Below, in pieces: positions 1 through 9,180 of a stretch of 52,330 nt of DNA. The DNA comes from Bacteroidales bacterium (GTDB lineage: Bacteria > Bacteroidota > Bacteroidia > Bacteroidales > P3). Each line of letters opens with the position of its first letter. The stretch's first letter is position 1. Made by a program: the position numbers and the translations under genes. The stretch spans positions 1 through 52,330 of the forward strand of contig WRKV01000002.1 of assembly GCA_009777915.1 (NCBI GenBank), in the 5' to 3' direction. The notes under the pieces were generated by a model. The model was not told where the DNA came from, did not search any database, and worked only from the letters and a program-made list of their open reading frames with translations.

Positions 1-181
1 GGCACGAAAATTGGCTCACAATTTGAAATTGGATTTCACAGGTACTATTGGCATTGTAGTTGCTGCAAAGCAGAAAGGTATCATTAGTAGCATAAAGCCC
101 ATTTTGCAAAAAATAAAAGAGACCAATTTCCGCATCTCTGCTGATTTGGAACTTCAAGCATTATTACAAGCGAACGAGTGA
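1..181 (+). CDS. DUF3368-family PIN-like toxin, C-terminal fragment
   Basis: This is the 3' end of a gene that begins outside the window. It is read from base 2 and ends at TGA 179-181, giving 59 residues. The segment containing FTGTIGIVVAAKQKG, then IKPILQKIK and FRISADLE, follows the usual C-terminal pattern of DUF3368 proteins (TGTLGVL..AK..G.I..IKP.L..L...GFRIS). That family is a PIN-like predicted toxin/nuclease group normally paired with a small UPF0175-type antitoxin encoded just upstream, which would lie outside the window. The acidic catalytic residues are in the missing N-terminal part, so activity cannot be judged. Confidence 0.72.
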   Translation, partial: ARKLAHNLKLDFTGTIGIVVAAKQKGIISSIKPILQKIKETNFRISADLELQALLQANE

Positions 182-259
182 AACACACCTGTTCTTAACT
201 TGTGGCTTGGCGCAATGGTAACGGTATTGCGAAGAACAACAAACGCAAAAAGCAGTATC

Positions 260-649
260 ATGAAAGCCTTAAAAATACTATTCGTCATACACGCAGCAGT
301 GACTTTAGCAGCAGCGATTGCACTCGTTGTTGCTCCGGCATGGATACCCGGAATGATAAATATGGAGATAAGCAGAGAGCAATATCTGTTGAGTTATTTT
401 TTGGGAGCAGCGGAGTTTGCGATTGCATTTTTATCTTTCCAAAGCAGGAACATTACTGACCAATATGCTTTGAAAAACATTGTTGTCACATTCATTATTT
501 TCCATGCTGTTACGGGACTACTTTTGCCGTTTGGGGCGTTTGATGGTATAAATATGGGTATAATAATCGGCAACATTATACTTAGGGTTGTTATATCGGT
601 CTTGTTCTATTTTTTGGGGATCCGTATGGTAAAAACCAATACAAAATAA
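260..649 (+). CDS. Small four-helix membrane protein of unknown function
   Basis: This predicted 129-residue protein is almost entirely hydrophobic, with four likely membrane segments at about residues 5-28, 43-62, 71-92 and 98-122. I start it at ATG 260 (MKALKILFVIHAAV) because upstream in-frame codons encode a polar stretch that does not look like part of a membrane protein. It follows the DUF3368 fragment by 78 nt on the same strand. No catalytic motif is visible. I do not recognise the family with certainty; it resembles small DUF4345-like integral membrane proteins in size and helix number only. Function unknown. Confidence 0.6.
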   Translation: MKALKILFVIHAAVTLAAAIALVVAPAWIPGMINMEISREQYLLSYFLGAAEFAIAFLSFQSRNITDQYALKNIVVTFIIFHAVTGLLLPFGAFDGINMGIIIGNIILRVVISVLFYFLGIRMVKTNTK

Positions 650-735
650 TCACCATGAAAACCGAATTCCAAAAATTAGAGGAGTTGAGAGCGAGGATAA
701 AGGACAGGAAGTAAATACCGGCACGCAACCAACCT

Positions 736-2010
736 CTACTTCATTAATTCTTGAATTTTTTCAACGGTGGGAAGGTCTCGCCATGCCCACTTTTTCACAA
801 CAACTCCATCGTGAAGGAGAATCAAGCCCGGATTCGAACGAACAATCGCCTTGATGGATTTATCATCGGAAAAATAAATATCGAAATCGTTGCGATCTGC
901 TGAATTTCTGAATTTTTTGATGCCTTTTTCGGAAGTATTCAAATCGAATAAAAACATAAATTGATGATCGTGTTGACTTGCGAAATCTTTCAAATGAAAG
1001 ATTTTATCCATATTCTTGAGCTTGGCTTTTTTCAAATTATTAACCGCCAAAATAAAGAAATACCCCGGATAATCAGCAACAAAATCCGATACATCGTAAC
1101 CGTCTTCGCTATTGTTGTCGAAAATCGGAATCATCAAATTTCGTGGATTGGGATCTATAATGGTCGTCTCCATAAATTCCCAGTTGGTGGAAAGGTCGGC
1201 AGGTAAATTTTTAGAATCAAATTCATGAACATCTTGTGTTTCCTTGTTTTTATAGGTAAACAAATACGTTACAGGTTCTGTTTTTGGAGGGTTCAATTTG
1301 ACACCAACTTTCCAATCCAAAAAGTCTATAACCGGCAAATGACGCAGGTTGTAGAACTGAAAACTTAAAAACAAAATGGTTATCAAAGTCGCCATCACCA
1401 CTTCATTTTTGAGACTAAATGTGTTGCGAATTCGATATCGTCCAAAGAACAAAATTACGACCCAGATATTCAGTACAAGATTTTTGAAAAACGTTTGCCA
1501 ATTCGAGAGAGTGATGGCTTTTCCAAAGCATCCGCAATCGGTGATTTTATCGGAATAAATGGTCGCATCCAACCATGTCGTTATCGTGAAAAACCCCATC
1601 ATTAAAACCGTAATCCATGCAGTAACCGAAATGCGAAGATTCAAAATCAACGCCACACCAACCACAAATTCTGCGGTAATCAATGCAAGCGAAAGCATCA
1701 TGGATAGCGGGTTTGCCCAAGTTGTGCCGTAAGCCGAAAAATAATCTTGAACTTGATATTGTGTGCCAAGTGGATCAATACCTTTCACAAATCCGGAAAA
1801 CATAAACAGCAAGCCAAGGAGTGTTCGAGCAACGGCTACGTGCGGTTTTCCGAAATTGTTGCGATACAAAATTGCTAAGGTCAAAATCAGAGCCAACGCA
1901 ATGGAAAAATTCCAATTAAATTCGGTTACAATCGAACAAAGATAGCCCAAAACAAGGGACGAAGTCAATATAAACCAAGGAACTACAGTGTGATTTAGTG
2001 TTTTTTTCAT
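736..2010 (-). CDS. DoxX/MauE-like membrane protein, BT_3928 family
   Basis: This 424-residue inner-membrane protein has about seven hydrophobic segments in its first half (residues 10-230) and a soluble C-terminal half of about 190 residues. The membrane part contains RTLLGLLFMFSGFVKGIDP and a DCGCFG motif, as in DoxX/MauE-type proteins of the Bacteroidota BT_3928 family. The C-terminal half ends in a segment (SNPGLILLHDGVVVKKW) typical of a degenerate thioredoxin-like fold, with no CxxC visible there. A redox or envelope role is an inference from MauE relatives. It is the last gene of a five-gene minus-strand operon and begins 4 nt after the DUF1599 stop codon. The pairing with DUF1599 is common in this phylum. 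Confidence 0.85.
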   Translation of the reverse strand: MKKTLNHTVVPWFILTSSLVLGYLCSIVTEFNWNFSIALALILTLAILYRNNFGKPHVAVARTLLGLLFMFSGFVKGIDPLGTQYQVQDYFSAYGTTWANPLSMMLSLALITAEFVVGVALILNLRISVTAWITVLMMGFFTITTWLDATIYSDKITDCGCFGKAITLSNWQTFFKNLVLNIWVVILFFGRYRIRNTFSLKNEVVMATLITILFLSFQFYNLRHLPVIDFLDWKVGVKLNPPKTEPVTYLFTYKNKETQDVHEFDSKNLPADLSTNWEFMETTIIDPNPRNLMIPIFDNNSEDGYDVSDFVADYPGYFFILAVNNLKKAKLKNMDKIFHLKDFASQHDHQFMFLFDLNTSEKGIKKFRNSADRNDFDIYFSDDKSIKAIVRSNPGLILLHDGVVVKKWAWRDLPTVEKIQELMK

Positions 2011-2014
2011 GGGT

Positions 2015-2542
2015 TTAAATTTTTATCAGTGCAAATACAGCATAGTTAATCATATCAAAATAATTGGCATCAATGCCTTCGGAGACGAGTGTTTTTCCTT
2101 GTAGATTGTCGATTTGCTTGATGCGATGAATTTTTTGCAGAATAATATCCACGAACGAACATTGTCGCATATCACGCCACGCTTCGCCGTAATCGTGATT
2201 TTTATCCATCATCAAATCATGGGCAATTTTGGCGTATTTGTTGTAAAATTCCAAAGATTTTTCGAAAGACAAATCCGGTTTGTCCGTATCGCCCAATTCA
2301 AGTTGGATCAGAGCCATAATCGAATAATTGACAATCGCAATAAATTCGTTGCGAATATCCTCGTCAACTTTTTGAATGCCGCTGGTTTGGATACTTCGAA
2401 TTCGACTTGCTTTGATAAAAATCTGATCGGTCATCGAAGGTGCTCGCAGAATTCGCCAAGCACTGCCGTAATCGTGCATTTTTTTCTCAAAAAGTGCACG
2501 ACATTCGGCGATTACAGCGTTGTATTCTTGACTGGTGCTCAT
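2015..2542 (-). CDS. DUF1599 domain protein (two tandem copies)
   Basis: This 175-residue cytoplasmic protein is an internal duplication. The first half has KKMHDYGSAWRILR...IFIKASRIRSIQ and the second half has DKNHDYGEAWRDMR...IILQKIHRIKQI, each followed by a FxxxxNYxxxALI helix. This is the DUF1599 signature, a Bacteroidota family that domain surveys have linked to nucleotide-modification-associated proteins; the biochemical role is not established. The H-D-Y-G-x-A-W core and the E/D-rich helix suggest metal or nucleotide binding, which is inference. Its ATG overlaps the stop codon of the PfkB gene by four bases (ATGA), so the two are probably translationally coupled. Confidence 0.85.
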   Translation of the reverse strand: MSTSQEYNAVIAECRALFEKKMHDYGSAWRILRAPSMTDQIFIKASRIRSIQTSGIQKVDEDIRNEFIAIVNYSIMALIQLELGDTDKPDLSFEKSLEFYNKYAKIAHDLMMDKNHDYGEAWRDMRQCSFVDIILQKIHRIKQIDNLQGKTLVSEGIDANYFDMINYAVFALIKI

Positions 2543-3507
2543 GTGTTATTGAGAATTTTTTTCCATTTATCTTCCGACAATTTAGGACCAACAACCTGCA
2601 CCACTTCTGCAGCTAATTTTGCTCCTAAATCGCCACTTGCTTTCAATCCTTTTTCGGACATCAAACCGTACAAAAGCCCTGCCGAATAAGCATCTCCGGC
2701 ACCATTGGTATCAATCACATTTTGCACGTCTAACGGATCAATAAATTCAATTTGATTTTCGTGCTGAATCCACGACCCTTTTTTTCCGCTTTTCACGATG
2801 GCATAATCCACTTTTTTTGCAAAAAAAGCCAATGCTTCTTCGGGAGATTTTCCACAAAAAGCGTGTGCTTCATCTTTGTTGGCAAATAAAATATCGACAT
2901 AATTTTTGACCATTTCCGTTAAAAACGGTAAATTTTCTTCAACGACATTGTAACTCGCCAAGTCAAGCGAAATCTGGCATCCGGCTTGTTTTGCCAACTG
3001 AATCGCTGTGCGAATCAAGTCGTAATTTTGCACTAAATAACCTTCGATGTGAAAATAATCGTAACCTTTGAAAAGTTCCGGCGACAGCTGGTTTGCCGAA
3101 AGTTCAATGGCAGAGCCCAAGTAGGTTGCAAACGTTCGTTCGGAGTCGGGACTCATCAACGTGATGGCGGTTCCGGTTCCAACCGTTCCTTTGAAAAGGG
3201 TAGGTTTAATGCCATTTTCGAGCATATCAGTTTCGAAAAATTCGCCATATTGATCGTTTCCGACACAACCTAAAAAACTCGCATCTCCGCCCAGATTGGC
3301 GATTCCGTTGAGGGTATTCGCAACCGATCCTCCCGACATAATTGTTCTCGGAGAATCTTTGAAATACTCCAAAATCTGCTGTGCACGCCCCAAATCAACC
3401 AATTGCATACTCCCTTTCGGAAGGTTTAATTCGTTGAGTTGACTATCGTTTTCAAGGTTGATAACGATATCAACCAATGCATTTCCGATACCTAATATCT
3501 TTTTCAT
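2539..3507 (-). CDS. PfkB-family carbohydrate/nucleoside kinase (adenosine kinase-like)
   Basis: This 322-residue ribokinase-fold enzyme transfers phosphate from ATP to a sugar or nucleoside hydroxyl. The N-terminus has the substrate-binding GNALVDI and SGGSVANT motifs. Near residue 270 is DTNGAGDAYSAGLL, the PfkB signature 2 with the catalytic aspartate and anion-hole glycines. Length and motif spacing match the adenosine kinase-like PfkB proteins found in nearly all Bacteroidota, but the true substrate cannot be read from sequence. It follows secG by one base and overlaps DUF1599 by four, inside a five-gene operon. The neighbours do not reveal a pathway. Confidence 0.9.
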   Translation of the reverse strand: MKKILGIGNALVDIVINLENDSQLNELNLPKGSMQLVDLGRAQQILEYFKDSPRTIMSGGSVANTLNGIANLGGDASFLGCVGNDQYGEFFETDMLENGIKPTLFKGTVGTGTAITLMSPDSERTFATYLGSAIELSANQLSPELFKGYDYFHIEGYLVQNYDLIRTAIQLAKQAGCQISLDLASYNVVEENLPFLTEMVKNYVDILFANKDEAHAFCGKSPEEALAFFAKKVDYAIVKSGKKGSWIQHENQIEFIDPLDVQNVIDTNGAGDAYSAGLLYGLMSEKGLKASGDLGAKLAAEVVQVVGPKLSEDKWKKILNNT

Positions 3508-3508
3508 T

Positions 3509-3838
3509 TTAATCTACGTCTGTAGGAAGGGGTATTTGCGGGAAACTCGGCATGATGTTGTCATCAACCGTAAGTTCGGTACTGATTCCACCGTCGGTTG
3601 TTGTGCTGCGAGGAATAGAAAACGCCGAAAAAATACTCAACACACACAACGCAATTGCGAGTGTCCATGTTGCTTTTTCAAGGAAATCCGCAGTTTTGCG
3701 AGCTCCCATGATTTGTGTTCCTGCTCCGCCAAACGTTTGCGAAAGCCCGCCACCTTTGGGGTTTTGAATGAGTACAGACAGTCCCAAAAAGAGACAGATT
3801 AAGAAAATGATACTGGAAAGAATGATGTAAATTGCCAT
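3509..3838 (-). CDS. secG: Preprotein translocase subunit SecG
   Basis: This 109-residue inner-membrane protein has two hydrophobic segments (about residues 3-24 and 55-75). They flank the conserved cytoplasmic loop containing VLIQNPKGGGLSQTFGG, the hallmark of SecG. SecG assists SecYEG and SecA in moving unfolded proteins across the inner membrane. The C-terminal 35 residues are a polar tail, typical in length for Bacteroidota SecG. Its ATG overlaps the stop codon of the upstream TPR-like gene by one base (TAATG), and it ends one base before the kinase gene. The Sec pathway would be used by the many secreted proteins encoded elsewhere in this window. Confidence 0.95.
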   Translation of the reverse strand: MAIYIILSSIIFLICLFLGLSVLIQNPKGGGLSQTFGGAGTQIMGARKTADFLEKATWTLAIALCVLSIFSAFSIPRSTTTDGGISTELTVDDNIMPSFPQIPLPTDVD

Positions 3839-4671
3839 TACTTTTTTGTTTTTGTTTTGTTATGTATTGATTTAATTTGTTTGCTAAGTTGTAAAAAATA
3901 ATCCTCTTTTTCGGGATGGATTTTACTCAAAGTTTTGTAGATTTCGCGGGCTTTTGCGGGAGCACCTTGTGTGATATAAAGTTGTGCCAGCGTTTCGCTC
4001 ACCATTTCGAAATCCTCGCGTAAACTGTGCTCCTCTTTGAGTTTCCAATGTGATAATTTATGGAGTTTGGTATCCGAATCTTCCACTTTCGAAATTTTCG
4101 GATTGGTTGCAATCACTTTATCGATGATATCTCGAGCAGCAATCATTCGATTCGGAACTTCCGAAAAATTTGCATTGACCATCGTAACTTTTCGAACTTC
4201 ATTCAAACGGTCGTTGACTTTTGCCAATGCTTCCAAACGCATTTGTTCCAAGAGTTTGTCATCGTAGTTTTGAGTGGTTGTTGGAACCTTTATTTTCGTG
4301 ATCGGCGTTGGGTCGATTTTTTGCAAATTCAACAAGTCCGAAATTGTTTTTGTGCGGAAAGAACCGGTACGGGTTGCAGATTTTGGAGTGTAAGATGTAC
4401 GTTGTGATTTCTTTTGTGCCTCGTGTTTCGTGGCTTCTGCCAAAATTTCCTCAACCTTTTCCACTTCGCTTTTCAATTTCTGACGATTGCTCACACAAAT
4501 TGCGGTAAAGGGCAATCTTGTGTCAAATGTATCTTCGCCCAAACGCTTTAAATTCAGTAAATACAGAATCTGTGCAGTCTGGCAATACGGATAATCTTCA
4601 ACCAAGTTTTTCAGCTCAATCAAAGAATCTACGCTCATTTGCGAGTAATCGGAGGTGATATGTTGAAACAT
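3838..4671 (-). CDS. TPR-like protein encoded upstream of secG
   Basis: This largely helical, hydrophilic protein has about 277 residues. The N-terminal 40 residues (MSVDSLIELKNLVEDYPYCQTAQILYLLNLK, split by the family's usual DYPY motif) and a C-terminal segment with TLAQLYITQGAPAKAREIYKTL are tetratricopeptide-like. The centre is basic and low in complexity. Proteins of this type sit immediately before secG in many Bacteroidota; a function has not been assigned. Three in-frame starts are possible (4773, 4683, 4671). I chose ATG 4671 because the promoter -7 box lies at 4692-4699, which puts the transcription start near 4686. ATG 4683 would be almost leaderless and 4773 lies upstream of the promoter. 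Confidence 0.75.
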   Translation of the reverse strand: MFQHITSDYSQMSVDSLIELKNLVEDYPYCQTAQILYLLNLKRLGEDTFDTRLPFTAICVSNRQKLKSEVEKVEEILAEATKHEAQKKSQRTSYTPKSATRTGSFRTKTISDLLNLQKIDPTPITKIKVPTTTQNYDDKLLEQMRLEALAKVNDRLNEVRKVTMVNANFSEVPNRMIAARDIIDKVIATNPKISKVEDSDTKLHKLSHWKLKEEHSLREDFEMVSETLAQLYITQGAPAKAREIYKTLSKIHPEKEDYFLQLSKQIKSIHNKTKTKK

Positions 4672-4691
4672 TTTTTCGTTCATACAACCTG

Positions 4692-4722
4692 CAAAGATAC
4701 GAAAAAAAATCGAGATTCGCAA
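4692..4722 (-). promoter_or_regulatory. Bacteroidota promoter for the secG operon
   Basis: On the minus strand the -7 box reads TATCTTTG (4699 to 4692) and a TTG -33 element lies at 4722-4720, 20 nt apart. This matches the TTG-N19/20-TAnnTTTG consensus of the primary sigma factor in this phylum. It drives the five-gene operon down to 736. Confidence 0.75.
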
Positions 4723-4780
4723 AACAATATGCATTTTCTTTGAAAAACAACCGCTTAACAATAAATTTTTCACAAAAATT

Positions 4781-4810
4781 TTGAAATGTAAAAAAAAAAA
4801 CGTATCTTTG
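4781..4810 (+). promoter_or_regulatory. Bacteroidota promoter for HU / bS22-like / rng
   Basis: A TTG at 4781-4783 and TATCTTTG at 4803-4810, 19 nt apart, match the phylum consensus. The site lies 45 nt before the HU start codon and is divergent from the secG-operon promoter about 80 nt away. Confidence 0.75.
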
Positions 4811-4854
4811 CAATCCCAAAGTCTAAAATTATCAACTTTAAAAAATAAAACACA

Positions 4855-5142
4855 ATGACAAAAGCAGAACTTGTATCGGAAATTGCAAACCGCACAGGAA
4901 TTGAAAAAGTAACGGTTTTGAATACCGTTGCAACTTTCATGGAAGTTATGAAAGACACCATGAGCAGTGGCGAAAACGTGTATCTTCGCGGATTCGGAAG
5001 TTTCATTTTGAAACGTCGTGCCGAAAAAATTGGTCGTAACATCACCAAAAACACATCACTCAAAATCCCGGCACACTACGTTCCTGCGTTCAAACCGGCG
5101 AAACCGTTTTCAAACGAAGTTAAAAACAAAGTAAAAGCCTAA
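4855..5142 (+). CDS. HU/IHF-family DNA-binding protein
   Basis: This 95-residue nucleoid protein binds and bends DNA as a dimer. The order is the classic one: an N-terminal helix pair beginning MTKAELVSEIANRTGI, then the conserved LRGFGSFILKRRAEKIGRN strand region that opens the DNA-binding arm, the arm tip carrying the IPA intercalating motif (LKIPAHYVPAF), and the final FKPAK segment. Length matches HU/IHF-like proteins. It is the first gene after its own promoter and is followed after four bases by a very basic small ORF and then by rng. Linkage to a ribosome-related small protein and RNase G suggests co-regulation with growth. Confidence 0.93.
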   Translation: MTKAELVSEIANRTGIEKVTVLNTVATFMEVMKDTMSSGENVYLRGFGSFILKRRAEKIGRNITKNTSLKIPAHYVPAFKPAKPFSNEVKNKVKA

Positions 5143-5146
5143 AAGT

Positions 5147-5236
5147 ATGCCCAGCGGAAAAAAACGTAAACGTCATAAAATGGCTACGCACAAACGTAAA
5201 AAACGTTTGCGCAAAAATCGTCATAAAAAGAAATAA
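5147..5236 (+). CDS. 29-residue highly basic protein, AURKAIP1/COX24 (bS22/mS38-like)
   Basis: This tiny ORF of 29 codons lies 4 nt after the HU stop codon. It starts at ATG 5147, stops at TAA 5234-5236, and is about 60% Lys/Arg/His, with the core KMATHKRKKRLRKNRHKKK. That core matches the C-terminal motif of mitochondrial mS38 (AURKAIP1/COX24 domain, formerly DUF1713) and of the small bacterial ribosomal protein bS22, both of which lie near the decoding region of the small subunit. Bacteroidota genomes commonly carry this ORF before rng. A ribosomal role here is an inference from family resemblance. Confidence 0.8.
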   Translation: MPSGKKRKRHKMATHKRKKRLRKNRHKKK

Positions 5237-5310
5237 GAAAATAACATAGTTTATTTTTCTATTTCCAATGTTTCTCGAGGTGTTTTGCATCGAATGTAAA
5301 ACATACAACA

Positions 5311-6864
5311 TTGAACAAAGAACTTATCATCAATTCGTCGTCGAGTGAAGTGGTTATCGCTTTATTGGAGGATAAATTGCTCGTCGAACTTCATCGTGAA
5401 AAGCGCGGTAACAACCAGACCGTAGGCGATGTGTATTTGGGTCGCGTCCGAAAAGTGATGCAAGGCTTGAACGCTACTTTTATAGACATAGGCTCCGATA
5501 AAGATGCCTTTTTGCACAATTTGGACTTGGGGTCGCAACTCAAAACACTTCAACGGTTCACAGCACTTGCAATTGCCGGAAGTCCGCAAGCAAAGGATAT
5601 TTCCAAATGGGAATTGTCCGAAGATTTGGACAAAAGCGAACGGCTGGCATCGTTTTTGAAACCCAATCAAGAGGTATTGGTGCAAATCACTAAAGAATCA
5701 ATTTCAACCAAAGGACCTCGGGTCGGTGGCGAACTTTCATTCGCCGGACGATACGTGGTTTTGATTCCGTTTTCAAACAAAATTTCGGTCTCGTCGAAAA
5801 TCAAATCCGCCGCCGAAAGAAACCGTTTGAGATACACGATTCAAAGTATTTTACCGAAAAATTTTGGTGTGATTATTCGAACCGTTGCCGAAGGAAAATC
5901 CGTTGTGGATTTGGATAGCGACTTGCGAAATTTATTGTCGAAATGGGATAGTATTGTACCACAACTTCCGCATACCAAATCGCCTAAGTTGGTGTTGAAC
6001 GAACAAGGCAAAACCATGACGATTATACGAGATTTACTCAACAAGGATTTCAACAGCATTGTGGTGAATGATGAGAATTTGTATCGCGAAATTAAAAGTT
6101 ATTTGGAGTCGATTGCCAAAGAAAAGGTGGATATTGTGAAATATCACAAATCCGGTGAACCGATTTTTGATGTGTACGGTATTACGAAACAGATTAAATC
6201 CGGCTTTGGACGTGTGATTCCGATTAAACGAACGGGTGCATATTTGGTGATCGAACACACTGAGGCGATGCACGTGATCGATGTGAACAGCGGGCAAAAA
6301 ATGAATGCTGAAATTTCGCAAGAACAAAATGTTTTGAAGGTGAATTTGGAGGCTGCGGAGGAAATCGTCAGACAATTGCGTTTACGCGATCTTGGCGGCA
6401 TTATTGTGATTGATTTTATTGATTTACGCGAGGCGAAAAATCGTAAAATTCTCTATCAAAAAATGCTGGAATTGATGAAAAAAGATTCCTCAAAACACCA
6501 TGTCCTACCGCCAAGTAAATTTGGTTTGGTGCAAATTACACGTCAACGTGTGCGTCAACAGGTGAGTATTCAAGTGTTGGAAAAATGCCCCGTTTGCGAC
6601 GGAACCGGAATGGTGAAATCGAATTTGTTGTTGATTGATGAAATCGAACAACATTTGCATGATTTGATTCGTGAACAAGGTCAGAAAAAACTGACCCTTG
6701 AAGTGAATCCGTTTGTTTACGCCTTTTTGAAAAAAGGATTTTGGAACTATCCTAAAAAATGGTGGTGGACCTACAAGCAATGCGTGAAACTGCAATCGTC
6801 AACAACGATGCATTATTTACAATATCGATTTTTGAACCGTGCCGAAGAGGAAATAAAATTGTAA
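5311..6864 (+). CDS. rng: Ribonuclease G (RNase E/G family)
   Basis: This 517-residue single-strand endoribonuclease acts in rRNA maturation and mRNA decay. The N-terminal S1-like domain (YLGRVRKVMQGLNATFIDIG, about residues 42-61) is interrupted by a family-typical insertion. The DNase I-like catalytic domain contains the two metal-binding aspartates in HVIDVNSG and IIVIDFIDL. The Zn-link cysteines are in CPVCDGTG (about residues 427-434). The start is TTG 5311 (MNKELIINSSSS), which matches the family N-terminus; the nearby ATG at 5295 is followed at once by a stop. It is the third gene of the HU cluster, 74 nt after the small basic ORF. Confidence 0.93.
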   Translation: MNKELIINSSSSEVVIALLEDKLLVELHREKRGNNQTVGDVYLGRVRKVMQGLNATFIDIGSDKDAFLHNLDLGSQLKTLQRFTALAIAGSPQAKDISKWELSEDLDKSERLASFLKPNQEVLVQITKESISTKGPRVGGELSFAGRYVVLIPFSNKISVSSKIKSAAERNRLRYTIQSILPKNFGVIIRTVAEGKSVVDLDSDLRNLLSKWDSIVPQLPHTKSPKLVLNEQGKTMTIIRDLLNKDFNSIVVNDENLYREIKSYLESIAKEKVDIVKYHKSGEPIFDVYGITKQIKSGFGRVIPIKRTGAYLVIEHTEAMHVIDVNSGQKMNAEISQEQNVLKVNLEAAEEIVRQLRLRDLGGIIVIDFIDLREAKNRKILYQKMLELMKKDSSKHHVLPPSKFGLVQITRQRVRQQVSIQVLEKCPVCDGTGMVKSNLLLIDEIEQHLHDLIREQGQKKLTLEVNPFVYAFLKKGFWNYPKKWWWTYKQCVKLQSSTTMHYLQYRFLNRAEEEIKL

Positions 6865-6899
6865 TCTGAAATTTTTTGAAAAAAAATATCACCAAAAAC

Positions 6900-6930
6900 T
6901 TGCTTTTTTCAAAAAAAAGTGTTAACTTTG
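6900..6930 (+). promoter_or_regulatory. Bacteroidota promoter for recQ
   Basis: A TTG at 6900-6902 and TAACTTTG at 6923-6930 are separated by 20 nt. The box lies 38 nt before the recQ ATG. There is no obvious later promoter before the following Skp-like gene, so recQ may lead a longer transcript. Confidence 0.7.
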
Positions 6931-6968
6931 GTAAGCCAAACAAACCAAAGACAGGCATTTTTTGATTT

Positions 6969-9149
6969 ATGAGTTTTTCGTCGGAGATTTTGCATTCGGA
7001 GTTGAAACGTATTTTTGGATTCGATCGATTCAAAGGTACGCAAGAGGCGGTTATCAGCAGTTTGTTGGAAGGTCGTGATACGTTTGTGATTATGCCTACC
7101 GGAGGCGGGAAATCGTTGTGTTATCAATTGCCTGCCATGCTTTTGGAAGGAACGGCTGTGATTGTTTCGCCGCTTATTTCATTGATGAAAAATCAAGTGG
7201 ATGCCGTGCGGAATTTCGGGTCGGATTTGGGTGTGGCTCATTATCTCAATTCCTCGTTGAATAAAGTGGAGATGGCAAAAGTTAAAGAAGAAATTTTGGA
7301 AGGAAAAACCAAACTGCTTTACGTTGCACCGGAATCGCTGACCAAAAAAGAAAATGTGCAGTTTTTTCGTCAAGTGAAAGTTTCGTTTTATGCGATTGAT
7401 GAAGCCCATTGTATTTCGGAATGGGGACACGATTTTCGTCAGGAATATCGTCGCTTACGCCCGTTAATCAACGAAATTGGGCATATTGTTCCGGTCATGG
7501 CACTCACGGCAACGGCAACACCCAAGGTTCAAAAAGATATTCAAAAAAACTTGAATATGCAGAACGCACAAGTGTTTATTTCGTCGTTTAATCGTCCGAA
7601 TTTGTATTATGAAGTTCGTCCGAAAACCAAAAATGTGGATCGAGATATTGTGCGATATATTCGTGAAAATGAAGGAAAATCGGGCATTGTGTATTGTTTG
7701 AGTCGAAAACGTGTGGAAGAATTTGCACAAATTTTACAAACCAACGGCATCAAGGCTTTGCCGTATCATGCCGGGCTCGAACAACATATTCGGGCGGAAA
7801 ATCAAGACCGTTTTTTGAATGAAGATGTGAATGTCATTGTGGCAACGATTGCGTTTGGAATGGGTATTGACAAACCCGACGTGCGATTTGTGATTCACTA
7901 CAATATGCCGAAAAGTTTGGAAGGTTATTATCAAGAAACCGGACGAGCCGGACGAGACGGCGGAGAGGGGAATTGCATTGCATTCTACAACCATGAGGAC
8001 ATCATGAAATTGGAGAATTTTATTCGCAAAGAAAAAGGAAGTGCCGATCAGGAAATAGCCATTCAACTTATTGCGGAAACCGTGTCGTATGCGGAAACCG
8101 GAATGTGTCGCCGCACCAATATCTTGCATTATTTCGGAGAAAATTTTGACCAAAATCATTGTGCGATGTGCGACAATTGTTTGTATCCGAAAGAAAAAGT
8201 TGAGGTTACGGAGGATGTATTGATTGTGTTGGAAACGATGGAAGAAATGACTCAAGGTTACAAAGTGAAACATATTTGTCATGTGATTATCGGTCAAACA
8301 ACGGCTCAAATCAAAAGCCATAAACATAATAATTTATCGGTGTTCGGACAAGGTCAACAAAAAGATGTATCGCATTGGAATGCCGTTGTTCGTCAGTGTT
8401 TGATGGAACACTTGATAGAAAAAGATATGGAAAATTACGGCACCGTAAAACTGACGGATAAAGGTCGCGAATATCTGAAAAAACCCTATTTGATTACGAT
8501 AGCAAAAGATCGAAATTTTGAAGATGAAGAGATGATTGTGCTGCCGGGCAAAGAGGGCGACGAGCAACTTTTGAAACTTTTGAAAGAAGAACTCAAAGCG
8601 TTGGCGAAAAAACAAAACGTTAAATCGTGGGCGATTTTGACCGAGCCATCATTGGTTGATATGACGATTCAATACCCGATTACGATAGAAGAAATGGGTC
8701 AGATTTCCGGTATGGGTGCTACGAAAGCGGCGAAATTCGGACAACCGTTTATCGATGTAATCAAGCGTTATGTGGAGGAACATGAGATTGAACGCCCGCA
8801 AGATTTAGTTGTGAAATCCATCGTGAATAAATCGGGATTAAAAGTGTATATCATTCAAAATATCGATCGAAAATTACCGCTTGAAGACATTGCGAAAGCG
8901 AAAGGTTTGACCATGGACGATTTAATTTCGGAAATGGAACGAATTGTTGCCAGCGGAACGAAAATCAACATCAATTATTACATCAAGGAATGCTTAGACA
9001 GATACCATGTTGAGGATATTTACAATTATTTTTCAGAAGCCGAAACGGATTCCTCGGAAGAATGTTTGAAAGAATTAGACGAAAATGAATTTACGTTAGA
9101 AGAAGTACGATTGGTCAGGTTGAAATATCTGACAGATGTAGGATTTTAA
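6969..9149 (+). CDS. recQ: ATP-dependent DNA helicase RecQ
   Basis: This 726-residue 3'-5' DNA helicase acts in recombination and stalled-fork repair. Visible motifs, in order, are Walker [16 protein letters not shown] (about residue 42), DEAH in [17 protein letters not shown] (about residue 140), motif [13 protein letters not shown], and the zinc-binding cysteines CRR...CAMCDNC near residues 378-401. A winged-helix RQC region and an HRDC domain (about residues 540-605) follow, and the C-terminus is a helix-turn-helix-like extension. The length is typical of the long Bacteroidota RecQ. Nothing essential appears to be missing. Confidence 0.96.
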   Translation: MSFSSEILHSELKRIFGFDRFKGTQEAVISSLLEGRDTFVIMPTGGGKSLCYQLPAMLLEGTAVIVSPLISLMKNQVDAVRNFGSDLGVAHYLNSSLNKVEMAKVKEEILEGKTKLLYVAPESLTKKENVQFFRQVKVSFYAIDEAHCISEWGHDFRQEYRRLRPLINEIGHIVPVMALTATATPKVQKDIQKNLNMQNAQVFISSFNRPNLYYEVRPKTKNVDRDIVRYIRENEGKSGIVYCLSRKRVEEFAQILQTNGIKALPYHAGLEQHIRAENQDRFLNEDVNVIVATIAFGMGIDKPDVRFVIHYNMPKSLEGYYQETGRAGRDGGEGNCIAFYNHEDIMKLENFIRKEKGSADQEIAIQLIAETVSYAETGMCRRTNILHYFGENFDQNHCAMCDNCLYPKEKVEVTEDVLIVLETMEEMTQGYKVKHICHVIIGQTTAQIKSHKHNNLSVFGQGQQKDVSHWNAVVRQCLMEHLIEKDMENYGTVKLTDKGREYLKKPYLITIAKDRNFEDEEMIVLPGKEGDEQLLKLLKEELKALAKKQNVKSWAILTEPSLVDMTIQYPITIEEMGQISGMGATKAAKFGQPFIDVIKRYVEEHEIERPQDLVVKSIVNKSGLKVYIIQNIDRKLPLEDIAKAKGLTMDDLISEMERIVASGTKININYYIKECLDRYHVEDIYNYFSEAETDSSEECLKELDENEFTLEEVRLVRLKYLTDVGF

Positions 9150-9180
9150 GCAAAAACAATTACAATTAAAAATACATACC

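Noticed and set aside
655..714. 19-codon ORF (MKTEFQKLEELRARIKDRK) after the small membrane-protein gene
   Set aside because: It is too short to judge, lacks a recognised family and has no promoter. It could be a remnant but is not supported as a gene.
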